A stretch of DNA of 64,000 nucleotides from Saccharomyces mikatae IFO 1815 (GCF_947241705.1 NC_079267.1:434001-498000), one strand, 5' to 3'. Positions 19,191-29,713 are shown, counted from the first letter of the stretch. Notes: generated by a model from the sequence alone, not told the origin. Translations and numbers: made by a program.

Positions 19191-22022
19191 ATGGTTAAAT
19201 CATACCAACGTTTCGAGCAATCTGCATCTTTCGGTGTAATAGCGTCCAACGCCAACTGTGTTTGGTTACCTGCGTCATCCAGAACTAAGAGTGGTAGTGG
19301 GCCGGGACAATTGATCACGAGCGCCCTTGAGAACGTTAATGTATGGGATATTAAAACTGGAGATTTGATGAGTACATTATCTGATGGCTTGCCTCCAGGT
19401 GCGTCTGACGCCAGGGGTGCCAAGCCTGCAGAATGTACGTATTTGGAAGTACATCAAGATACGGATTTGTTAGCCGTTGGGTACGCAGATGGTGTCATTA
19501 AAGTTTGGGATTTGATGTCCAAGACTGTGCTTTTGAACTTCAACGGCCACAAAGCAGCCATAACATTGTTACAATTTGACGGGACCGGCACACGATTGAT
19601 TTCTGGTTCCAAGGACTCTAATATCATTGTGTGGGATCTTGTTGGTGAAGTAGGTCTTTATAAACTCAGATCACACAAGGATTCCATCACTGGATTTTGG
19701 TGCCAAGGAGAAGACTGGTTGATCAGCACTTCCAAAGATGGAATGATCAAGTTATGGGATTTGAAAACACAACAGTGTATTGAGACACATATTGCACATA
19801 CTGGGGAGTGTTGGGGCCTTTCAGTAAAAGATGATTTACTAATCACAACTGGTACAGATAGCCAGGTAAAACTTTGGAAGTTGAATATTGAGAATGACAA
19901 ATTAGGGGGAAAATTAACCGAAATGGGTACTTTTGAAAAGCAAAGTAAGCAACGTGGGTTGAAGATTGAATTCATAACAAACACATCCGATGGAAATTCT
20001 TTTTTCTACATTCAAAACGCTGATAAAACTATTGAAATTTTTAGGATTAGGAAAGAAGAAGAAATAGCAAGAGGTTTAAAGAAAAGAGAGAAGAGATTAA
20101 GAGAGAAAGGTTTAACAGATGAAGAAATTACAAAATCTATTAAAGATTCCTATTCCTCGCTTATTTTGCATCCTTTTCAAACCGTAAGATCACTGTATAA
20201 AATAAAATCTGCATCATGGACAACAATCACAAGTTCCAAATTAGAATTGGTGTTGACCACGTCTAATAATACTATAGAATATTACTCCATTCCATATGAA
20301 AAAAGAGAGCCAACCAGTCCTGCCCCCCTTAAGACCCATACGATCGAATTGCAAGGACAACGAACGGATATGCGCAGTATTGATATTAGTGATGATAACA
20401 GGTTGTTAGCTACAGCATCCAATGGTTCATTGAAAATCTGGAATGTAAAAACGCACAAATGTATCAGAACTTTTGAATGTGGATATGCGTTAACTTGTAA
20501 ATTTTTGCCAGGTGGGTTATTAGTAATTCTGGGGACAAGAAACGGGGAGTTGCAACTCTTTGATCTAGCATCCTCAAGTCTTTTGGATACCATTGAGGAT
20601 GCGCACGATGCTGCAATTTGGTCTCTAGATCTAACGTCTGATGGTAAAAGATTGGTAACCGGATCTGCGGATAAAACCGTCAAATTTTGGGATTTCCAAG
20701 TTGAGAATACCCTAGTGCCAGGTACTAAGGATAAGTTCCTACCCATTTTAAAATTGAACCATGATACAACTTTGGAATTAAATGACGACATATTAAGTTT
20801 ACGAATCTCTCCAGATGATAGGTACCTTGCCATTTCATTGCTAGATAACACTGTTAAGGTATTCTTTTTGGATTCAATGAAGTTTTACTTAAGTTTATAT
20901 GGGCATAAATTACCTGTACTATCTATTGATATCTCATTCGATTCTAAGATGATCATCACATCCTCAGCTGATAAAAATATCAAAATTTGGGGCTTAGATT
21001 TTGGTGATTGTCACAAATCTTTATTTGCCCATCAGGACTCCATTATGAGCGTTAAGTTCCTACCAGAATCGCACAATTTTTTCAGTTGTTCCAAAGATGC
21101 AGTGGTGAAATATTGGGACGGTGAAAAGTTTGAATGTATTCAAAAACTATACGCTCATCAAAGCGAAGTTTGGGCATTAGCAATTTCTACCGATGGTAGC
21201 TTTGTTGTTTCTTCATCCCATGATCACAGTATAAGAATTTGGGAGGAAACGGAAGATCAGGTATTCTTGGAAGAAGAAAAAGAGAAGGAACTTGAAGAAC
21301 AGTATGAAGATACGTTGCTAACTTCTTTAGAAGAAGGAAATGGTGATGATGCATTCAAAGGCGATGCAACAGGCGAAAGTGTTGACGATGAAGTATCTGG
21401 AGTTCATAAACAAACGCTGGAATCGTTAAAGGCTGGTGAAAGATTGATGGAGGCATTAGACTTAGGGATTGCCGAAATTGAAGGTATTGAAGCATATAGC
21501 AGGGATATGAAGTTATGGCAAAGGAAGAAGTTAGGTGAAGCACCAATAAAACCACAAGGCAACTCTGTCTTGATTGCCGTAAATAAGACGCCTGAACAAT
21601 ATATTATGGATACTTTGTTAAGAATAAGATCCTCTCAGTTAGAAGATGCATTGATGGTTATGCCATTCTCTTATGTCCTAAAATTTTTGAAGTTTATTGA
21701 TTCAATTATGCAAAATAAAAGTTTGTTGCACTCTCACCTACCATTAATTTGTAAAAACTTGTTTTTCATTATCAAGTTTAATCATAAAGAACTGGTTTCT
21801 CAGAAAAATGAGGAATTGAAATGTCAAGTAAGTAGAGTGAAGACTGAATTAAGAAATGCATTAAAATCTACCGAGGATGATTTAGGATTTAATGTTCAGG
21901 GTCTCAAATTCATTAAACAACAATGGAATCTAAGACACAACTACGAATTTGTTGATGAATATGATCAACAGGAAAAAGAGAGTAATGGCGCAAGAAAGAG
22001 ATTTTTCGAAACGGTTGTGTAA
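19191..22022 (+). CDS. DIP2: Dip2/Utp12, WD-repeat protein of the small-subunit processome
   Basis: 943 residues from the ATG at 19191, equal to the S. cerevisiae length. The frame is open for eight more codons upstream but begins with GTG. Dip2 (Utp12) is part of the UTP-B subcomplex that binds the U3 snoRNP and nascent pre-rRNA in the nucleolus. Two tandem beta-propellers of about 12-14 WD repeats fill residues 15 to about 690 (repeated VWDL/KIWG/KFWD ends). An acidic linker follows (EEEKEKELEEQ), then a C-terminal helical Utp12 domain (about 790-900, LLRIRSSQLEDALMVMPF). PAC/RRPE elements precede it. Confidence 0.96.
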   Translation: MVKSYQRFEQSASFGVIASNANCVWLPASSRTKSGSGPGQLITSALENVNVWDIKTGDLMSTLSDGLPPGASDARGAKPAECTYLEVHQDTDLLAVGYADGVIKVWDLMSKTVLLNFNGHKAAITLLQFDGTGTRLISGSKDSNIIVWDLVGEVGLYKLRSHKDSITGFWCQGEDWLISTSKDGMIKLWDLKTQQCIETHIAHTGECWGLSVKDDLLITTGTDSQVKLWKLNIENDKLGGKLTEMGTFEKQSKQRGLKIEFITNTSDGNSFFYIQNADKTIEIFRIRKEEEIARGLKKREKRLREKGLTDEEITKSIKDSYSSLILHPFQTVRSLYKIKSASWTTITSSKLELVLTTSNNTIEYYSIPYEKREPTSPAPLKTHTIELQGQRTDMRSIDISDDNRLLATASNGSLKIWNVKTHKCIRTFECGYALTCKFLPGGLLVILGTRNGELQLFDLASSSLLDTIEDAHDAAIWSLDLTSDGKRLVTGSADKTVKFWDFQVENTLVPGTKDKFLPILKLNHDTTLELNDDILSLRISPDDRYLAISLLDNTVKVFFLDSMKFYLSLYGHKLPVLSIDISFDSKMIITSSADKNIKIWGLDFGDCHKSLFAHQDSIMSVKFLPESHNFFSCSKDAVVKYWDGEKFECIQKLYAHQSEVWALAISTDGSFVVSSSHDHSIRIWEETEDQVFLEEEKEKELEEQYEDTLLTSLEEGNGDDAFKGDATGESVDDEVSGVHKQTLESLKAGERLMEALDLGIAEIEGIEAYSRDMKLWQRKKLGEAPIKPQGNSVLIAVNKTPEQYIMDTLLRIRSSQLEDALMVMPFSYVLKFLKFIDSIMQNKSLLHSHLPLICKNLFFIIKFNHKELVSQKNEELKCQVSRVKTELRNALKSTEDDLGFNVQGLKFIKQQWNLRHNYEFVDEYDQQEKESNGARKRFFETVV

Positions 22023-22315
22023 TAAAACTGTTATCTTAAATAATATCCGCATTCTCCTCCTTTTTACATTTTAAAAAGATAGATTAAAATATTTGTATAC
22101 TATACAATCACGAATATAAAAATTAACACTCAAACTACCTTTTGAAATAATAGATTTATTCAGGTGACGGTGTTTGAGTAATTTATACCTTTTTGCTACT
22201 GTTTTCGGTTTTGCTAAGTTTCCCCTGAGGTTGTTCATAACAAGTGTAAAACTATACATCATGCATCTTTTTGGTAATGAATAATCGCTTACGCTAATAA
22301 AATATGCACTGAAAC

Positions 22316-23584
22316 TTATGCCCATTTCCCCAGTAGAGCCATTAAAGCAGCTCCGCAACACATGATGAAATAAGCGCTAAGCATCTTCTTGAGACCACCG
22401 GGACCTTTGAATTGATTTGAATATAAGAATTCATGAGCCATTAACTCCACCAGCCCAGTATAAATTAGGATACCTGATGATATCGAGTCGAAAACACCAT
22501 TAGCAATTAATGCTTTTCTGGAACCGGGAATCCAAGAGTGTCTCACACCAATACCTACTGCGACTGCTATGGGGGACGTCAGTGTGAAGGCCAACCCCAT
22601 CAACCAAGGCGTATATCTTTTGCTTTCCGGCCAATTCGTTTCTGCAACCCTTGTACCAAGACCTAACCCTTCAAACATTTGGTGGAAAGTCAAAACAATG
22701 AACAAAGTTTCAAACTCTTCGCCGGCAACAGACAGCGAAAGACCCACGAATACAGAATGGAAAATGATACCAAACTCTAGAATAAATACAGCAAGCATCT
22801 GATTTAAATATTGCTCTTTATCTTCCTCCTCGATTCGTGTACCTAACTGGGAAGCATCTTGATGATCATTTTCGTGAGAAAAGTGGTCTTTTCCAGGTAC
22901 AGAAGGGATATTTGTTGCATGAGAGCTCATTGGAAATAGTTCATTAGCAATTGATTCTGTATTTCCGGCTTCAAGATCATAATTAGTGATATTTGAGCTG
23001 GGTTCTTTCTCCTTTATAGGAGTCGCACCAATCTCTTCATTTCTGGTAGTATAGGGGGTCTTGTTGTTATGAATGAAGTAAACGGCTTCATTGTTGAAAG
23101 ATGCAGGTTGCGAGTCAATATTGCTTACGGCAAGGTCGGAACTTGGAACATCCACATCGATACTAGTATTTTCCCCATGGTCACCATGATCATGGCCCAG
23201 TGTTTTCGCTACATAATAATGCGTAATGATCTCAGTGAAAAAAAGCAGGAAAAGTGACATTAAGCAGATTCCGAAAGCCCACGGATATTCAGCAAACGTA
23301 CCACCAAGACATTCATCCCCCAGAGCTTCAGCTGCGGGTTGTAAAAGATGAACAAAGGCCGTTGCTACAATAACACCAGAACCGAAGAACTTCGCTATAA
23401 AAAAACACCAATTTGGTAGCCTTATGAACGAATAGCGTGATGACAAAATTGGGAAGTAAACTCCCAATCCTGACGATATCAGTATGATGAATACTGCCAA
23501 AATTCGAAGACCTGCATGTCCATTATAGTCATTGGAAGCTTGACAACTATCTGTGGAGTCATCCCTCACTATAAGATCAATCAT
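22316..23584 (-). CDS. ZRT2: Zrt2, low-affinity ZIP zinc transporter
   Basis: 422 residues from the ATG at 23584, the family length. A seven-codon upstream extension begins with GTG and was not used. Zrt2 brings zinc across the plasma membrane. Visible are three N-terminal membrane segments (about 26-48, 63-85, 103-123) and a long cytosolic loop (about 125-260) starting with a His/Asp cluster, GHDHGDHG (130-137). The C-terminal segments follow, with the ZIP signature residues in FHSVFVGLSLSVAG and FHQMFEGLGLG, which form the metal path. The promoter carries three Zap1-type elements (separate entries), so the gene should follow zinc status. Confidence 0.95.
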   Translation of the reverse strand: MIDLIVRDDSTDSCQASNDYNGHAGLRILAVFIILISSGLGVYFPILSSRYSFIRLPNWCFFIAKFFGSGVIVATAFVHLLQPAAEALGDECLGGTFAEYPWAFGICLMSLFLLFFTEIITHYYVAKTLGHDHGDHGENTSIDVDVPSSDLAVSNIDSQPASFNNEAVYFIHNNKTPYTTRNEEIGATPIKEKEPSSNITNYDLEAGNTESIANELFPMSSHATNIPSVPGKDHFSHENDHQDASQLGTRIEEEDKEQYLNQMLAVFILEFGIIFHSVFVGLSLSVAGEEFETLFIVLTFHQMFEGLGLGTRVAETNWPESKRYTPWLMGLAFTLTSPIAVAVGIGVRHSWIPGSRKALIANGVFDSISSGILIYTGLVELMAHEFLYSNQFKGPGGLKKMLSAYFIMCCGAALMALLGKWA

Positions 23585-23684
23585 ATTTCCAATATGCGGT
23601 ATCACTTAAAAAGGGCTACTGCGTTTCTTTGGATAATGCACCGTTAAATTCTCAGATTTCGATTAGCGATTTGCCTCCGATCTA

Positions 23685-23695
23685 ACCAACAGGGT
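23685..23695 (-). promoter_or_regulatory. ZRT2: Weak ZRE near the ZRT2 start
   Basis: Read on the minus strand the sequence is ACCCTGTTGGT, which keeps both ACC and GGT arms of the Zap1 consensus ACCYYNAAGGT but departs in the AA core. It lies about 100 bp before the ATG. In S. cerevisiae a weak third ZRE close to the transcription start lets Zap1 repress ZRT2 in severe zinc deficiency; this site is well placed for that role, by inference. Confidence 0.5.
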
Positions 23696-23836
23696 ATATG
23701 ATTGAATAACCACACATCATATATAATTGGTATATGGATTGTGCAACCTAAAACGTTGCGTCATTTAAGTTGTCCTCCACACTATATTTTACCCAAGGAT
23801 ACGTGAAGTTACTATATAGTAGCTGAAGGGCATTAT

Positions 23837-23847
23837 ACCCTAAAGGT
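23837..23847 (+). promoter_or_regulatory. ZRT2: Zinc-responsive element (Zap1 site), proximal
   Basis: ACCCTAAAGGT matches the Zap1 consensus ACCYYNAAGGT at every position. It sits about 255 bp upstream of ZRT2 and forms an inverted pair with the identical site at 23885-23895. Confidence 0.85.
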
Positions 23848-23884
23848 TGTGGAAAATTTTTCGTTCTCGAAAGATCCGTAGACA

Positions 23885-23895
23885 ACCTTTAGGGT
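23885..23895 (-). promoter_or_regulatory. ZRT2: Zinc-responsive element (Zap1 site), distal
   Basis: The plus strand reads ACCTTTAGGGT, the exact reverse complement of the proximal ZRE at 23837-23847. The two perfect sites, 48 bp apart start to start, should give zinc-dependent activation of ZRT2 by Zap1. Confidence 0.85.
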
Positions 23896-24034
23896 TATAT
23901 CACCCTGAACGAGCCATCAGTGCCCTTTTTTGATCCATCAAGACTACGGTAGTGTACATCATAAAGAAGTAAATGTATTATTAATACTGGTATTATTATT
24001 TATTGCGTAAACCTTATGCACAGATAAATACTCG

Positions 24035-26344
24035 TCAGAGACCGACACTTTCGTTCGAAGGGGTAGGACTCGGATTTTTTTCATATGGCGCCGTGGATGG
24101 TGGTGGATCCAATAATCCGTGTTTCCGCATATCATCTCGCAGCTGTTGTTCCATTTTCATTAGGACACTTCCATCTTTGTCTCGGGCAATAGTTTCTTTC
24201 ACGGGACTTGTCTCATATGGGCTGTCAAGTAGGCTCTTTTTGGGTGATATATGCTTCTTGCTGATAGAATGCTCTAGTTTTTTACCACCCGTGCAAACCA
24301 TCCGACTTCTGTGCACCATTAGGGCGTCTTCCCTGTTAAATCTCTTTCCGCATGGGCAAATAAATTTCTTGGCGTTATGGGAAATCTTGTGTCTTATTAA
24401 ATCATGATTGCGGACAAATGCTTTTGCGCAACCGGGGAAGTCGCATGCGTATGGTCTGTCTTGTAAGTGTGTTTGAATGTGGGACCTTATATTGTATCTG
24501 CGTTTGAATACTTTGCTGCAGTTAGGATACAGGCACTCGAAAAGTTTATCGGGTAGTTCCTTAACATACTGGTCAATGGTACCCGGAGGCAGCGTTGTTG
24601 GCTTCTTCGTGATTTTCATAGGTGATGTTCTAGGTATTATTTCGCCTGGAGGGGGAGGAGTAATGTCCAAAGTAGGGCTTTTATGAGGATTCCGTGCAAT
24701 AGGTGGTGCTCGCGTACGACAATCCATCTCATTCTGGCTGTCTCTTCGTATTGGTGTCTTAATTTCCAGCTGATGTTCTGTTAAATCTGGTGCGTTTAAA
24801 AGAGGATCTAGATTATTTCTGTCCTTTGGTAAGACTTTAACGGGTGTATGTTGAAATATATGCTTTTGTGGTAGAGAAGTTTTAATTGGTGTGTTATTGC
24901 TGGAACCCGGAATTGGAGGTAATATGGTGGATGATGGCAAAGCGTTTCCGTTTCTAGCCATTGGGATCTGGGTATTTCGCATGTGGATGGGTTCAGTATC
25001 ATCTTGTAATTGTGAAATAGTCGAGACTGTGGAAACTGCAGATTCTCTTTTTTTATGAATAGGTGATAACTGTGTTCTAGGTGTGAACGTGCTAGCGAGA
25101 TATCGGTCATCCCTGTTTTTATCGGCAATGAGGAGAAATGGTGATCTCAAACCGTTTCCACTTATCCTTGGAGAGGTACTAATTTCACCTGGAGAAGTCT
25201 TTTCAAACAGTCGGGAAATGTTGTCGCCTGTATTGATTCTCTTACTATTATCGTTTTTGTCCCTATTGTTGTACTCATAATCATATGCAAGAGTATTCAT
25301 ATTTAAATCATAATTCTGTGGAGAAAATGAGAGCAATTCAGAATCTCTTAAGTAGGCGCTGTTAGAGGGAAATAGGTTCAACTCGTTACTTTCTGGGCTT
25401 TTATTCGGATATCTGTTCCTACGGTATTTTCTGGATGGGGAACCATTCATTGATGTATTGGACATAGGAGGAGATATTAATGTCGGTGGGGGGAATTGAT
25501 ACCCTCCATTTGCAGAGTTTGTCGTGACGATTATAGCATTATCCTTTGTTCTACTGTTTTGCATCGCTGGTGTCTTTAATATTACTGGTGATCCGGGTTT
25601 GGAGTTGGACTTTGCAGTCCCAGATACTAATTTTTGAGCCACTTCTTCTTGTTCTTCCAATACTCTTCGCAATTTTTCTTGCTGTAACTGATTATCTCTT
25701 AACTGCTTCTCCAATTTTTCGTTCACTTCTTTTTGTTTCTCAAGCGCAATCCTTAGCTCCTCCTGCTGTTTTAGCAAGACCTGACTTAAATAGCTATTTT
25801 CACCATCCTTTTCCCTTATTTGGGCAAAATCCTCATTATTGGCTTTTGCAGTCTGGGTTTTAAATTCGTTTATGAGTTCCATAGGTTGAGGGTCTTTTGA
25901 CATGTTTAGAATAGATTGCTGCAAACTGGAGATACTCAATGTTTTATTGTGACCAAGAAATCCGAATATTGCTGTGCCACTTAGACCTCTCTTATGTGAT
26001 GACATTGATTTCTTGCTATAGTGAGAAAATTTATTGTTGTCATCACCAAAACTCCAAGCGCTGTCCATATTTTTTTTATCACAAAGGTCATCACCAGCCC
26101 TAGGGGAAGGTACTAAAGGAATATCTAGGTCTCTCAGCTCTTGAGTCAACAGGTCATCAATGTTATAGTAGTCCATTCCTATCAAGTTATCAAGACCATT
26201 GGCATTATCATTATTCAAAGGATAATTTTCGGATTGCGGTATGTTAGCATTGACATTATCAGGATGTTGATTATAGTCTTCATCTTGAAGGTCCTTCACG
26301 AAGCCCGAGGAGCTTATGTACCACGGATCAGCAACGTTATCCAT
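24035..26344 (-). CDS. ACE2: Ace2, C2H2 transcription factor for daughter-specific genes
   Basis: 769 residues (770 in S. cerevisiae), ATG start. Ace2 turns on cell-separation genes in daughter nuclei in early G1 and is the target of the RAM kinase Cbk1. Three zinc fingers lie at about 603-684: two C2H2 fingers (CLYPNC... and CDFPGC...) and a third in the variant form CPCGKRF. Cbk1 sites of the form H-x-K/R-x-x-S are visible at S122 (HKRGLS), S137 (HNKTLS) and later in HKKRES, with a GFLGHN docking-like segment beside S137. A glutamine/glutamate-rich coiled coil runs at about 170-240. CDK-type SP sites near the fingers are expected to control nuclear entry. Confidence 0.96.
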   Translation of the reverse strand: MDNVADPWYISSSGFVKDLQDEDYNQHPDNVNANIPQSENYPLNNDNANGLDNLIGMDYYNIDDLLTQELRDLDIPLVPSPRAGDDLCDKKNMDSAWSFGDDNNKFSHYSKKSMSSHKRGLSGTAIFGFLGHNKTLSISSLQQSILNMSKDPQPMELINEFKTQTAKANNEDFAQIREKDGENSYLSQVLLKQQEELRIALEKQKEVNEKLEKQLRDNQLQQEKLRRVLEEQEEVAQKLVSGTAKSNSKPGSPVILKTPAMQNSRTKDNAIIVTTNSANGGYQFPPPTLISPPMSNTSMNGSPSRKYRRNRYPNKSPESNELNLFPSNSAYLRDSELLSFSPQNYDLNMNTLAYDYEYNNRDKNDNSKRINTGDNISRLFEKTSPGEISTSPRISGNGLRSPFLLIADKNRDDRYLASTFTPRTQLSPIHKKRESAVSTVSTISQLQDDTEPIHMRNTQIPMARNGNALPSSTILPPIPGSSNNTPIKTSLPQKHIFQHTPVKVLPKDRNNLDPLLNAPDLTEHQLEIKTPIRRDSQNEMDCRTRAPPIARNPHKSPTLDITPPPPGEIIPRTSPMKITKKPTTLPPGTIDQYVKELPDKLFECLYPNCSKVFKRRYNIRSHIQTHLQDRPYACDFPGCAKAFVRNHDLIRHKISHNAKKFICPCGKRFNREDALMVHRSRMVCTGGKKLEHSISKKHISPKKSLLDSPYETSPVKETIARDKDGSVLMKMEQQLRDDMRKHGLLDPPPSTAPYEKNPSPTPSNESVGL

Positions 26345-26809
26345 ATTTTATACTAGCACTAAATTATTGTAATAGTAAGTTCTTTTTTTATTTTTCCTCG
26401 TGTTTTTATCTTGTTGTTTCTTCCTCCTGATACTTTAATTGATTGTTTGTTTTTTCTCTGTAACGTAGTTTTTAGTTGTTAGGTACAATGCGGAGAGAGG
26501 TTGTTATAAGTATACGTACACTATAAAATCTTCAGAAAAAGAGAATGAACAATATAATTGCCAGTAAACAAACAGCACCCCTCCTTAATATCTGCCCGTT
26601 AATGGTTAAACGTTTTCTGAAATTGATTTACTGGCTACCAAGCATCCTTAACCTTTACGTGCAAACCAAAAGAGTCCTGAAATTTTCCCAAACTGCATAT
26701 GTTTACATTTTGCCGTTTCTAGATGTTTCCGTATATGGTGATATTAGTGTTTAGTTTATGAACCACTTTTTACGTCCAGACCCCATGGGCGGCTATTCCT
26801 CGAACATCT
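26345..26809. promoter_or_regulatory. ACE2: ACE2 upstream region
   Basis: 465 bp between the ACE2 start and the USB1 stop. GTAAACAA at 26564-26571 fits the forkhead (Fkh2/SFF) consensus RTAAAYAA, as expected for ACE2, a member of the G2/M cluster controlled by Mcm1-Fkh2-Ndd1. I could not point to an exact Mcm1 site next to it. A 69-codon open frame on the plus strand (26545-26754) has no recognisable features and is probably chance. Confidence 0.45.
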
Positions 26810-27682
26810 TTAAGTAAATGGAATTTTAATAGAGTGGCGGTTCTCATCACAATTTATAGAGTTAACGAAGAGCTCCAACTGGTATGCGGATTTATTGTTC
26901 AGTAGCATGAGTGCTCCCATGGTCTCGTTAAGTTGCTGATAACGCTTGAGCGTGACTTGTGAAGCCTTGCTAGCTACGGCAATTGAAATATGTAAACTGT
27001 GCAGGTTTACAATCAGCTCTTGATAGTCCGGAATTCTTGATTTCTGAAGTGCTTCTCCTATTATGGTTTGGAAAGGAGAAAGGTGTGTTCTATTGCAGCG
27101 CCCCGAGACAGGGAGACCGAGGTACAACGTATTGGCCTGTTCTGATATATACAATTTTGGATATGGGCAAATTTCGAGTGTAAAGGGAGATATTCTATGG
27201 TTTTGTAAACCATTATGTATTTCATGGATAAAAGTCTGTCTTTGCTCTTCAGTTTCGAATAGCAGCGATCGTGTTAAGGAAATGTGTAAGGGCTTGGGGG
27301 CTCCCAAATGCGAGATGAATAGCGGATCAAAATCTGGCAATTGGCTCAAATTGGTGTATTCCTGTTTCATGAACGTTTCCTTGTATTCACATATAATTTG
27401 TTGAAGTTGTCGACGAATCGCTGGAGTTGGACGCCACTCAAAATAGGTAAATGAACGCCAAAATCGACCTATATGCATATCTTGCAATTCGTACTTTTGT
27501 AGGTTCGGTGTGATATGATACTTAGATATAACTGAATCTGGAATTGCAGGTAAATCAGTGCAGCCTGCTTCCTCTATGTTACTTTTCTCTGCGTTTTCAA
27601 CTTGGGCTTCAACTTCGTCGACACTTTCACTTTCGGTATCACTACCGTCACTGCTAGAATAATCTATAGATATGAATTCCAT
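26810..27682 (-). CDS. USB1: Usb1, U6 snRNA 3' phosphodiesterase
   Basis: 290 residues from the ATG at 27682, the S. cerevisiae length; the frame is open for 48 further codons upstream but these look like promoter sequence. Usb1 trims and modifies the 3' end of U6 snRNA, protecting it from decay. It is a 2H phosphoesterase with two H-x-S motifs visible: H133-I-S135 in LHISLTRS and H231-I-S233 in LHISIAVA. The first 40 residues are acidic and serine-rich ([12 protein letters not shown]), probably disordered. It is divergent from CKI1, sharing a 285-bp promoter region. Confidence 0.93.
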   Translation of the reverse strand: MEFISIDYSSSDGSDTESESVDEVEAQVENAEKSNIEEAGCTDLPAIPDSVISKYHITPNLQKYELQDMHIGRFWRSFTYFEWRPTPAIRRQLQQIICEYKETFMKQEYTNLSQLPDFDPLFISHLGAPKPLHISLTRSLLFETEEQRQTFIHEIHNGLQNHRISPFTLEICPYPKLYISEQANTLYLGLPVSGRCNRTHLSPFQTIIGEALQKSRIPDYQELIVNLHSLHISIAVASKASQVTLKRYQQLNETMGALMLLNNKSAYQLELFVNSINCDENRHSIKIPFT

Positions 27683-27773
27683 GAGCTCAAGGATGTTGAA
27701 AAGTACGGCAGCTTCTCTCACTATGAGCACCACTCTAGTAGACATCCTCTTGCTTTTAGTTTTTCTAGAATAA

Positions 27774-27783
27774 TATTCACATG
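27774..27783 (+). promoter_or_regulatory. CKI1: Near-match to UAS-INO upstream of CKI1
   Basis: TATTCACATG matches nine of ten positions of the Ino2/Ino4 element WYTTCAYRTG, about 185 bp before the CKI1 ATG. CKI1 is known in S. cerevisiae to respond to inositol through such an element. One mismatch keeps the confidence modest. Confidence 0.4.
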
Positions 27784-27967
27784 GTAGTTTATTTTTCTTC
27801 GTTGCCCACCGGCCGGTTAAACTCAAAACGGCAGAGTTGAACTGGCCCTTTGGTTGTTGGGATAACTAAATGGATAAGTCATAGCACTAGCACAGCATTA
27901 TATAATTTTTGAATTGCCTTTATAGACTATACAGACGTAGATACACACGTAAAAACTAGATTAAAAA

Positions 27968-29713
27968 ATGGTATCAGAGTCGCGTCAAGGAAGTGCGAAA
28001 AGTTATTCGGTGGGTTACCAAGCAAGGTCCAGATCGAGTTCTCAAAGAAGGCATTCGTTGACACGTCAACGTTCTTCTCAAAGATTAATTAGAACTATTA
28101 GTATCGAGTCCGATGTTTCGAATATTACTGATGATGACGATTTGAGGGCTGCCAATGAGGGAGTCGCTGACCTTGAATTGAACATCTCTGAAACTGCGAA
28201 TAAGGGACCAAGGAAGGCATCAGCAACAGATGCCACCGATAGTTCAGGGTCAACTTCATCGGAATATATCGAGATTCCTTTTGTTAAGGAAACATTGGAT
28301 GCAAGTTTACCTCAAGATTATCTAAAGCAAGATATATTGAATCTGATTCAAAGTTTGAAGATATTCAAGTGGTATAACAATAAGAAAGTTCAACCAGTGG
28401 CTCAAGATATAAACTTGATCAAGATCTCGGGTGCAATGACAAATGCAATCTTCAAAGTTGAATATCCTAAGTTGCCATCGCTACTATTGAGAATATACGG
28501 GCCAAACATCGATAACATCATTGACAGGGAATATGAATTGCAGATTTTAGCCAGGCTTTCGTTAAGAAATATAGGCCCCTCCCTTTACGGCTGTTTTGTA
28601 AATGGTAGATTTGAGCAATTTTTAGAGGATTCAAAAACTTTGACGAAAGATGACATTAGAAATTGGAAAAACTCTCAAAGAATTGCAAGAAGAATGAAGG
28701 AGTTGCATGTAGGTGTGCCTCTTTTGAGTTCTGAGAGGAAGAATGGGTCCGCTTGCTGGCAAAAGATTAAACAGTGGTTGCGCACGATTGAAAAGGTCGA
28801 ACAATGGGTAAAAGACCCCAAAAATGCCGAGAAATCCTTGCTATGTGAGAATTGGGCCAAGTTTATTGACATCGTTGATAGATATCACAAATGGCTTATT
28901 TCACAAGAACAGGGCATGGAGCAGATTAACAAAAACCTCGTGTTCTGCCACAATGATGCTCAATACGGTAATTTACTTTTTACAGCTCCCGTGATGAACA
29001 CACCGAGCCTATACACAGCACCTTCATCTACATCACTGGTTTCACAATCGAGTTCCTTGTTTCCGTCGGATTCTAACATCATAGTGGATGATATCATTAA
29101 CCCACCTAAACAAGAACAAAGTCAAGACTCGAAACTAGTTGTCATTGATTTTGAGTATGCAGGTGCCAATCCCGCAGCGTACGATCTAGCAAACCATCTT
29201 TCCGAGTGGATGTATGATTATACCAATGCCAAAGCTCCACATAAGTGTCATACGGATAGATATCCAGATAAAGAGCAGGTTTTGAATTTTTTATACTCTT
29301 ATGTTTCTCATCTAAGGGGTGGAGCTAAGGAACCTATAGACGAAGAGGTTCAAAGACTCTACAAATCAATCATTCAATGGAGACCCACCGTACAACTCTT
29401 TTGGTCGCTCTGGGCCATCCTACAAAGTGGCGAGTTGGAAAAGGAAGAAGCTCTCTACGCCTCGGCCAGAGAAGAAATTGGACCCAACGGATTAAAATAT
29501 ATCATCAAGACTGAACCTGAATCCCTTGAAGACCTTGTTGAAAATGAAGACGAACCTGAAGCTGGCGTCAGCATTGACACGTTTGATTATATGGCTTACG
29601 GCCGCGACAAGATTGCAGTCTTCTGGGGCGACCTCATTGGTTTAGGCATAATCACCGAAGAAGAATGCAAAAATTTTAGCTCTTTCAAATTCCTAGATAC
29701 TAGCTATTTGTAA
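27968..29713 (+). CDS. CKI1: Choline kinase Cki1
   Basis: 581 residues (582 in S. cerevisiae), ATG start. The enzyme phosphorylates choline with ATP, the first step of the CDP-choline (Kennedy) route to phosphatidylcholine in the cytosol. Brenner's phosphotransferase motif is seen at about 325-337 (VFCHNDAQYGNLL), with the catalytic Asp in HND. The choline kinase motif follows at about 391-412 (VIDFEYAGANPAAYDLANH). The N-terminal 60 residues are basic and serine-rich with RRHS and RQRSS-type sequences, which in the family are protein kinase A and C targets. An insert of about 40 serine-rich residues separates the two motifs. Confidence 0.96.
   Translation: MVSESRQGSAKSYSVGYQARSRSSSQRRHSLTRQRSSQRLIRTISIESDVSNITDDDDLRAANEGVADLELNISETANKGPRKASATDATDSSGSTSSEYIEIPFVKETLDASLPQDYLKQDILNLIQSLKIFKWYNNKKVQPVAQDINLIKISGAMTNAIFKVEYPKLPSLLLRIYGPNIDNIIDREYELQILARLSLRNIGPSLYGCFVNGRFEQFLEDSKTLTKDDIRNWKNSQRIARRMKELHVGVPLLSSERKNGSACWQKIKQWLRTIEKVEQWVKDPKNAEKSLLCENWAKFIDIVDRYHKWLISQEQGMEQINKNLVFCHNDAQYGNLLFTAPVMNTPSLYTAPSSTSLVSQSSSLFPSDSNIIVDDIINPPKQEQSQDSKLVVIDFEYAGANPAAYDLANHLSEWMYDYTNAKAPHKCHTDRYPDKEQVLNFLYSYVSHLRGGAKEPIDEEVQRLYKSIIQWRPTVQLFWSLWAILQSGELEKEEALYASAREEIGPNGLKYIIKTEPESLEDLVENEDEPEAGVSIDTFDYMAYGRDKIAVFWGDLIGLGIITEEECKNFSSFKFLDTSYL

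Noticed and set aside
27682-27826. 48-codon N-terminal extension of USB1
   Set aside because: The extension would reach into the CKI1 promoter; the ATG at 27682 gives the usual 290 residues.
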